Source: Hymenobacter gelipurpurascens
GTDB taxonomy: Bacteria > Bacteroidota > Bacteroidia > Cytophagales > Hymenobacteraceae
DNA: 64,000 nt
Direction of reading: 5' to 3'
Assembly (NCBI RefSeq): GCF_900187375.1
Contig: NZ_FYEW01000001.1
Coordinates: 310,001-374,000, forward strand
Part shown: piece by piece, positions 59,043 through 64,000 of the stretch
Layout of the letters: each line of letters begins with the position of its first letter
Numbering within the stretch: the first letter of the stretch is position 1
Translations under genes and position numbers: made by a program
Notes under the pieces: generated by a model
Databases searched by the model: none
What the model saw: only the letters and a program-made list of their open reading frames with translations
Told to the model about the DNA's origin: nothing

Positions 59043-59124
59043 GCGCACGTGGTGAAACTGGTAGACACGCCATCTTGAGGGGGTGGTGCCTTCGGGTGTG
59101 GGAGTTCGAATCTCCCCGCGCGCA
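59043..59124 (+). tRNA. tRNA-Leu (anticodon GAG)
   Basis: Class II tRNA. Acceptor GCGCACG/CGCGCGC (6 of 7 pairs), D arm TGGTGAAACTGGTAGACAC, anticodon stem CCATC/GGTGG with loop TTGAGGG, long variable arm TGCCTTCGGGTG region, T arm GGGAG-TTCGAAT-CTCCC, discriminator A. CCA is not encoded. It is the only ordinary tRNA in the window, and a useful contrast with the permuted mimics at 51.5-52.3 kb. Confidence 0.95.
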
Positions 59125-59131
59125 CTCAGAC

Positions 59132-59167
59132 AAAAAGCCCGCTTCGGTTATCCGGAGCGGGCTTTTT
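59132..59167 (+). terminator. Intrinsic terminator after tRNA-Leu
   Basis: AAAAAGCCCGCT (59132-59143) pairs with AGCGGGCTTTTT (59156-59167). Directly follows the tRNA. Confidence 0.9.
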
Positions 59168-59199
59168 GTTTGCCATAGCTGTTTGAGCGTGGCCTAGGC

Positions 59200-60771
59200 C
59201 TATCCGCCGTTGCGCTCAAACGGGTTGGCGGGCACCACCAGCAATACGTTTTCGCGCTCCACTACTACTTGTCCGGCAATAGCGCCTTTGGGTTTGCGCA
59301 CAAACTTTTTGGGCGTGTAAGTAACCGGACAGAGGGAATCGTTTTTGCGGCGCGAGTACCAGGCGGCCAACTGTGCCGCCCGTTCCAGCACGGGTTCTGG
59401 CACGGAATGCCCGGCCCGGTGCCGGATAACCACATGTGAGCCCGTAACGTCCTTGGCATGCAGCCATAGGTCGTCTTTGTGAGCGTAGCGCTGCGTCAGG
59501 AGGTCGTTGTTTTGCGCGTTGCGCCCCACCAGAATCGTGAAGCCACTATCCTCAAACACCTTAAAGGGCAGCTCCTGCACGGCTTTAGCCACGGCGGCAG
59601 GGTCTAGGCCATGTTGCTTGCGCCACTGCCGGAGCGTGCGAAGCTCGCCGGCGGGCAGGGCCTCCAGCTCCTCCAGCCGCTCCAGGCACCATAGGGCTTC
59701 AGTTTCGCGGCGCTCGGCGCGGGCACTAAGCTCCCGGGTTTCCAGCTGCTGGTTTTTGGCTTTGCGGTACAGGTTCTGGGCCGTGCGCTGGGGAGTTTCG
59801 GCCGGCTTCAGTTTGATGATGCGCGGCTGATTATCCTGATAGAAATCTACTACTTCTACCTGGGCCGCACCGGCTGGTATCTGGCTGAGGTGGGCCATAA
59901 TCAGGTCGGCGGTTTGGCGGTAGCCCACGGTGTTTTCCAGGGAGTGCAGGCGCCTACAGGCATGCTGGGCGATGGTAGCGGCTTCGTCGGCGCGCTTCTC
60001 CAGCGCCTGCCGCACCTGCCGCAGCTCGGCTTCGTAGGCTCGCCGGTTGAGCAGCATCGGTACAAAGCGGCGCAGTGCCCCAATGGGGTCAGAAGCGGGT
60101 AGCATGAGCTCTACCTCGCCTGCGGTGAGCAAGCTGAGGCGCGTGCGCCCATCCAGCCGGATGATATAGAAGGCCGATGGCTGCTCTAGCTCAGCTACCA
60201 CTTTCTGTACCAGTTGCCACTTTGCGTCCAGCGGTGCCGTGTCGTAGTCTTGCGTACGCAGGTAGGCCAGGCCCAGGTCGCCGAGGCTGGGGTAGGCTTT
60301 GAGCGGATTAGCAGGTAGCTCCGCTGGCTCTGTGGCAGGGAGAGGAGGCTGCAGGTCCGCATCGGCCGTGTAGCGCTGATGGAACAGCTCCGCCGGGGCA
60401 TCCGCACTGGCTCTGAAAACGGCATTGGGCCGCGTACTGTACAACTTATAGAGCAGCGTAGCACCGCTCCGGAAAGTAAACTGCAACACCCGGTCGTGAG
60501 GCCAGGCGGCTACGGATTCCACTACCTGGCCTAGCAGCTCCGGCAGCAGATCGACGGAGTTCTGGCGGGCCCGATGGAACGATTCCGGTAAGGCCAGCAT
60601 GGGGCCAGCCGCGGCCAAGTGGGCTTTCAGCCAGAATTCCTGCGCACCATCCGTTAGGCCAATCACCAACTCATCCTTCTCCTGCGAAAAGCATGTAACC
60701 ACGCGGTAACCCGCTAGCTGGCGGGTGAGGGCTGGGGCGAGCTGACGCAGAAAGTAGTAATTGGTATGCAT
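59200..60771 (-). CDS. rqcH: NFACT protein RqcH (Rqc2 homologue)
   Basis: 523 residues. NFACT-N domain about 1-200 with the diagnostic Asp-Arg pair (PHDRVLQFTFRSG, D93-R94) and LYKLYSTRPNAVFR; long coiled coil about 210-370 (KAKNQQLETRELSARAERRE); NFACT-R domain about 400-523 (FTILVGRNAQNNDLLTQRYA, DLWLHAKDVTGSHVVIRH). RqcH binds the obstructed 50S subunit and adds alanine tails for degradation. The intact DR pair supports tail-adding activity. A GGCCTAGGCC copy overlaps the stop. Confidence 0.92.
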   Translation of the reverse strand: MHTNYYFLRQLAPALTRQLAGYRVVTCFSQEKDELVIGLTDGAQEFWLKAHLAAAGPMLALPESFHRARQNSVDLLPELLGQVVESVAAWPHDRVLQFTFRSGATLLYKLYSTRPNAVFRASADAPAELFHQRYTADADLQPPLPATEPAELPANPLKAYPSLGDLGLAYLRTQDYDTAPLDAKWQLVQKVVAELEQPSAFYIIRLDGRTRLSLLTAGEVELMLPASDPIGALRRFVPMLLNRRAYEAELRQVRQALEKRADEAATIAQHACRRLHSLENTVGYRQTADLIMAHLSQIPAGAAQVEVVDFYQDNQPRIIKLKPAETPQRTAQNLYRKAKNQQLETRELSARAERRETEALWCLERLEELEALPAGELRTLRQWRKQHGLDPAAVAKAVQELPFKVFEDSGFTILVGRNAQNNDLLTQRYAHKDDLWLHAKDVTGSHVVIRHRAGHSVPEPVLERAAQLAAWYSRRKNDSLCPVTYTPKKFVRKPKGAIAGQVVVERENVLLVVPANPFERNGG

Positions 60772-60957
60772 GTAGAAAATGATGGTGAATAGTGCCGATA
60801 AGCTTCCGTACGTAACAAGTAAATGGCCCTATCGGAGTCTCGTATTGCCTTGGCTAAATTTACCAGCCGGTGTGCAACCTGTTGCGCCGGTATGATGCTC
60901 TTCCGAGCAAATGGCGCTTTGAACCCGAGTATCCGAGCCCCACTACTGGCGTATCCC

Positions 60958-61422
60958 ATGAAAATAGCTGTACTCCTTTTACTTACTGGCCTAGGCCTGG
61001 GCGGATGCCAGAAGTTCGAAGTCGGGCCAGATCTGCCGCCCGCTGATATTGCCGCAGCCTTCGACAGTGAGTTCACGCTGTATTACCAACAACAGGCTTA
61101 CTTACCCGCACCGGCCCAACCCGAGCTAGCGGTGCGGGTAGAAGAGGTGGCCTACACCTACTGCCCGCCGGGCGTGATGTGTTTTGTGGGTACTGCAGCC
61201 TGGCCTACGCTACGCATTACCGATGCCCAGGGCCAGATTCAGCTACTTCCCGAGGCTCCGCGCAAAGTGCTGATACAGGGCGATACACTCAGTGTGCGGG
61301 CCAATGGGCGCCGCTACCTGCTCCAGTATGTGCAATGGGAACTGGATGAAAAGCTGAAGTCGGATGAGTATCCAACCAAGCAACAGTTTGCTCTGAAATT
61401 CCGCCTGACCAAGCCCAACTAA
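60958..61422 (+). CDS. Uncharacterised lipoprotein
   Basis: 154 residues from ATG at 60958 (MKIAVLLLLTGLGLGGCQKF); the frame is open to 60823. Clear lipobox (LGGC, Cys about residue 17), so it is lipid-anchored after export. The mature part is beta-rich (FTLYYQQQAYLP, ELAVRVEEVAYTYCPPGVMCFVG, VLIQGDTLSVRANGRRYLLQYVQWEL) with two Cys near each other. No family recognised. GLGLGG in the signal is encoded by a GGCCTAGGCC copy. Confidence 0.75.
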   Translation: MKIAVLLLLTGLGLGGCQKFEVGPDLPPADIAAAFDSEFTLYYQQQAYLPAPAQPELAVRVEEVAYTYCPPGVMCFVGTAAWPTLRITDAQGQIQLLPEAPRKVLIQGDTLSVRANGRRYLLQYVQWELDEKLKSDEYPTKQQFALKFRLTKPN

Positions 61423-61438
61423 GTGGCCTACGGAGCGA

Positions 61439-62206
61439 CTACATCTTCACCCGCAGGCCATCGTAGGCCAGTCGGATGAAGTCGGACAGCTCGGCTTCGG
61501 TTTCGCGGTGGCGCCCCAGCTGGTGGCTGATATGGGTGAGGTAGGCGCGGCCAGGAGCTAGGTCTTCCAGAATAGCTATGGCCTCCTGCAGGTTGAAATG
61601 CGAAATGTGCTTTTCGTGGCGGAGCGCATTCAGGACAATCACCTCGGAGCCGCGCATTTGCTCCAAGGCCTCCGGCGAGAGATAGTTTGCGTCGGTCAGG
61701 TATGTGAAGTTCCCGACCCTAAACCCGAGCACCGGCAGCTTATAGTGCAGTGCCCGAATGGGCTGAAACTCGATGCCTTCTACCCAAAACCGGTCGGTTT
61801 CGCTCAGAATGGGGTGCATCTGAACCTGCGGAATGCCGGGGTATTTGTGCTCCGCAAATATGTAGGCATACTCCCGCTTGAGCTGCTCCAACACGCGCGG
61901 CTCGGCGTAGAGCGGCATATCCTGCTGCTGCCGAAAATTGTAAGCCCTGATGTCATCTAGGCCACCTGTGTGGTCTTTGTGCTCGTGGGTGAACACCAGC
62001 GCATCGAGGTGGTCAATCCGCTCCCGCAAGGCCTGCTGCCGGAAATCCGGGCCCGAGTCGATGATGATGCTCTTACCCTGCACCTGCAAATGCACCGATA
62101 CCCGCAGCCGCTTGTCGCGATAGTCTACGGAGCGGCAAACCGCGCATGTACAGCCAATGACGGGCACGCCCTGCGACGTGCCCGTGCCAAGGAAAGTTAT
62201 TTCCAT
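61439..62206 (-). CDS. MBL-fold metallohydrolase, PhnP-like
   Basis: 255 residues. Starts MEITFLGTGTSQGVPVIGC followed by TCAVCRS (an added Cys site as in PhnP). Metal motif VFTHEHKDHTGGLDDI (HxHxDH), second-shell GNFTYLTDANYLS, and late YLTHISHQLGRHRETE. PhnP cleaves cyclic phosphodiesters; related enzymes act on other phosphodiesters. No phn genes are here, so a general cyclic-phosphodiester or nucleotide hydrolase is a fair guess. Confidence 0.9.
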   Translation of the reverse strand: MEITFLGTGTSQGVPVIGCTCAVCRSVDYRDKRLRVSVHLQVQGKSIIIDSGPDFRQQALRERIDHLDALVFTHEHKDHTGGLDDIRAYNFRQQQDMPLYAEPRVLEQLKREYAYIFAEHKYPGIPQVQMHPILSETDRFWVEGIEFQPIRALHYKLPVLGFRVGNFTYLTDANYLSPEALEQMRGSEVIVLNALRHEKHISHFNLQEAIAILEDLAPGRAYLTHISHQLGRHRETEAELSDFIRLAYDGLRVKM

Positions 62207-62313
62207 GTAAAGGAGCTAGGAGCTAGAAGGGAGAAGCTGGAAGTGAGCGAATCCTGGCATCAAAAGATGCCATAATATTCTGCCTTCTGGCTCCCCACTT
62301 CTAGCTTCAATAA

Positions 62314-62691
62314 TTACCCAATGTACTGCTTCACTACGCGCACCAATGCATCGAAATCAAGCGGCTTGGGCAGGTAGTCGGTTACGCCGGCTTCACGGAA
62401 TTGCTCCATGGAGTAATTATTGGCGTTGCCGGTGATGGCAATAACCGGAATGCGGGCAATACGCGGGTCAGAGTGCTTGCGGATTTCGCGGGTGCACTCC
62501 ATGCCGTCTTTCACGGGAATATTAATATCCATCAGTACGCAGTCGATAGGCTGGCTTTCCACCTGCTTCATGACCTCGCCGCCATTCTTAGCCGATACAA
62601 TGCGATACTTCTGGAGCTCGAGAATTTTCTTAGTTAGGTTCAGGATAACGGAGCTATCCTCCGCAATTAAAATCGTTTTAGAATCAGCCAT
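62314..62691 (-). CDS. Stand-alone response regulator
   Basis: 125 residues: one receiver domain. SKTILIAEDSSVILNLTKKI (acidic pocket), phospho-Asp in DCVLMDINIPVKDGMECTREI, Thr in VIAITGNAN, Lys in DYLPKPLDFDALV. No output domain. It lies 70 bases downstream of the hybrid kinase on the same strand and is its probable relay partner. Confidence 0.93.
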   Translation of the reverse strand: MADSKTILIAEDSSVILNLTKKILELQKYRIVSAKNGGEVMKQVESQPIDCVLMDINIPVKDGMECTREIRKHSDPRIARIPVIAITGNANNYSMEQFREAGVTDYLPKPLDFDALVRVVKQYIG

Positions 62692-62761
62692 GATAAAGAG
62701 CAGTTGGAGTTTTGGGGTGAGGGAGAGCTAAATAAGTGTAGGAATGTACGGCTATACGTGA

Positions 62762-64000
62762 CTAAGGAGCCTGAGTGACGGCCGGGTACGTGGCAACAAA
62801 CTGTTCAAAGTACTGCTGTAGGGTTTTAAAGTCCTGCTCGGCAGTTGAGGAATGGCCATTTTTCAGATCATGCTCCATCTTTTTGGTCCATTCAGCCATC
62901 GTATTAATGCCCAACGTAAATCCGGTTCCCTTTAGCTGATGCAAATGTGGTAAAATCTGGGCGTATTGACCGCTAGCTACAAATTCGGCGGCCTCCGAAA
63001 GTACCTGGCCGGCCTCTTGCTCGAAATCGGCATACAGCTGCGCGGCAAATTCTCCTCCGCCCAGCTGGCGCAGCTGCTCAATCGTATCGGGGTCGATGAT
63101 GACGGCCGCCGGCTCTTGCGTAGCTGGCGTCTCGGGGCTGGCCTCGGCGGCTTCGCTGGCTAAGCGGGCCGCAGACCACCGACGCATCACGGTGTACAGG
63201 TCCTGGGTTTTCACGGGCTTCGAGACGTAGTCGTCCATGCCCTGCTGCACAAACCGCTCGGCGTCTTCCTTCATGGAATAGGCCGTCATGGCCACCACGG
63301 GCGGGCACGCTTGGCCTAGGCGCCTCCGGATTTCGAGCATGGCCGTTACGCCATCCATTTCGGGCATCTGAATGTCCATGAAAATCAGCTCGTACTGGTG
63401 GCGTGGGTCAGTAGCTTTGCTGATGGCCTCGAAACCATCGTGGGCCACATCCACATCACAGCCGAGCTTGTCCAGCAGGCGTGAGGCTACCTGCTGGTTG
63501 ATGGGGTTGTCATCTACCAGCAGCACGCGAGGCGTAGTATCGAAGCGCACCACTTCCTGGGCTTTTTCGCGGGCCGTCACGCGCTCCTGCACAATCTCTT
63601 CCTCGTTGCGCGCTACCAAGCACTGAATGGTAAACCAGAAAGTAGAGCCTTCGCCGATGTTGGAAATAACGCCAATCTCGCCGCCCAGCAACTCGGCCAG
63701 CTGCTTGCTGATGGCCAGGCCTAGGCCAGTACCACCGAAGGCTTTGGTGGGCGTGGTATCGAGCTGGGTAAAGTTGGTGAAGAGCAGCTTCTCGTTGTCA
63801 TCGGAAATACCAATGCCGGAGTCCGTAACGGCAAAGCGCAGCGTGTGTTCCTCGCCATCTGTCACCACCGACGATACCTCGATGCTGACCTTGCCCTGGG
63901 CCGTAAACTTGATGGCGTTGGAGGTCAGGTTGCTCAGAATCTGCAGTAGGCGCGTTTCGTCCGTAATGATGAAGCGGGGTGTGTGCGGTGTGATGTGGTA
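62762..64000 (-). CDS. Hybrid sensor histidine kinase with HPt domain, 5' end outside the window
   Basis: At least 412 residues; the frame stays open through the right edge, so the Met at 63868 is not the start. From the edge: HATPase with LQILSNLTSNAIKFTAQGKV (N-box), VTDSGIGI and FGGTGLGLAISKQLAELLGG; a receiver domain (VLLVDDNPINQQVASRLL, phospho-Asp in LIFMDIQMPEMDGVTAML, DYVSKPVKTQDL); an Ala/Pro linker; and an HPt domain with the phospho-His in ILPHLHQLKGTGFTLGINTM. The sensing part lies beyond the window. Full relay: kinase, receiver, HPt, then the stand-alone regulator. Confidence 0.95.
   Translation of the reverse strand, partial: YHITPHTPRFIITDETRLLQILSNLTSNAIKFTAQGKVSIEVSSVVTDGEEHTLRFAVTDSGIGISDDNEKLLFTNFTQLDTTPTKAFGGTGLGLAISKQLAELLGGEIGVISNIGEGSTFWFTIQCLVARNEEEIVQERVTAREKAQEVVRFDTTPRVLLVDDNPINQQVASRLLDKLGCDVDVAHDGFEAISKATDPRHQYELIFMDIQMPEMDGVTAMLEIRRRLGQACPPVVAMTAYSMKEDAERFVQQGMDDYVSKPVKTQDLYTVMRRWSAARLASEAAEASPETPATQEPAAVIIDPDTIEQLRQLGGGEFAAQLYADFEQEAGQVLSEAAEFVASGQYAQILPHLHQLKGTGFTLGINTMAEWTKKMEHDLKNGHSSTAEQDFKTLQQYFEQFVATYPAVTQAP

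Overview
The window looks like chromosomal DNA of a GC-rich Bacteroidota bacterium of the Hymenobacter type (family Hymenobacteraceae). The main evidence is a type IX secretion (T9SS) sorting domain on a secreted nuclease, the remnant of a second one, LytS/LytTR-type and PAS-kinase signalling, few Shine-Dalgarno sequences, and TAnnTTTG-like promoter elements. Assignment to genus is inference. A 10-bp palindrome, GGCCTAGGCC, occurs 16 times exactly, and many partial copies (TGGCCTA, TAGGCC) are scattered through genes and gaps.

Layout. 1-8.1 kb: the end of a UvrA-family ATPase, a T9SS-exported nuclease, a phospholipid-methyltransferase-like enzyme, a SulP transporter, a nucleoside deaminase and an ABC ATPase. 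8.3-13.4 kb: a PAS kinase with a single-domain response regulator, and an RsbQ-like hydrolase overlapping a second PAS kinase. 13.4-22.1 kb: DinB-fold enzymes, a tandem Usp protein, a class C beta-lactamase-fold hydrolase, an unannotated 54-residue Cys-containing lipoprotein directly followed by an MNIO (DUF692) enzyme (candidate RiPP pair), two SDR enzymes, and a decayed T9SS cargo gene. 22.1-28.2 kb: DUF3592, a frameshifted glyoxalase, purE-purK (Burkholderiales-like by eye), and pyrB-pyrC behind a leader with an intrinsic terminator. 28.8-40.8 kb: a minus-strand envelope-maintenance cluster (1639-residue AAA ATPase, DUF3592 proteins, flotillin/YqiK, PH-domain protein, YqiJ-like OB-fold protein, PspA, CesT/YbjN-like chaperone) with a divergent XRE-S24 regulator. 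41-48.6 kb: hydrolase, carotenoid-desaturase-like oxidoreductase, J-domain protein, HDAC-like deacylase and a LytS/LytTR pair.

The most striking region is 49.7-54.1 kb. A Ro60 (TROVE) protein and the RNA ligase RtcB flank about 1.0 kb that carries no protein gene but holds a tandem array of Y-RNA-like units. Each unit starts with a near-invariant GGTGYCGTAG...TACTTCG block. Most then carry a circularly permuted tRNA mimic (T arm, acceptor stem closed by a loop, D arm) and end with a strand complementary to the unit's start, followed by GTTGCC-like sequence. Five units carry a tRNA mimic, one of them without a clear D arm; two flanking units lack it. Individual units differ in acceptor stem and D arm, one being Leu-like. 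This resembles the YrlA class of bacterial Y RNA, multiplied and diversified between the Ro60 ring protein and an RNA-repair ligase.

54.2-64 kb: DUF2490 protein, OsmC, MOSC, DUF2231, a Dps with a histone-like tail, an iron-permease-family protein, tRNA-Leu(GAG), RqcH, a lipoprotein, an MBL-fold hydrolase and a hybrid kinase with a stand-alone receiver. Palindromic REP/MITE-like elements sit in several gaps (22.6, 25.4, 28.5, 34.6, 41.1 and 46.6 kb).
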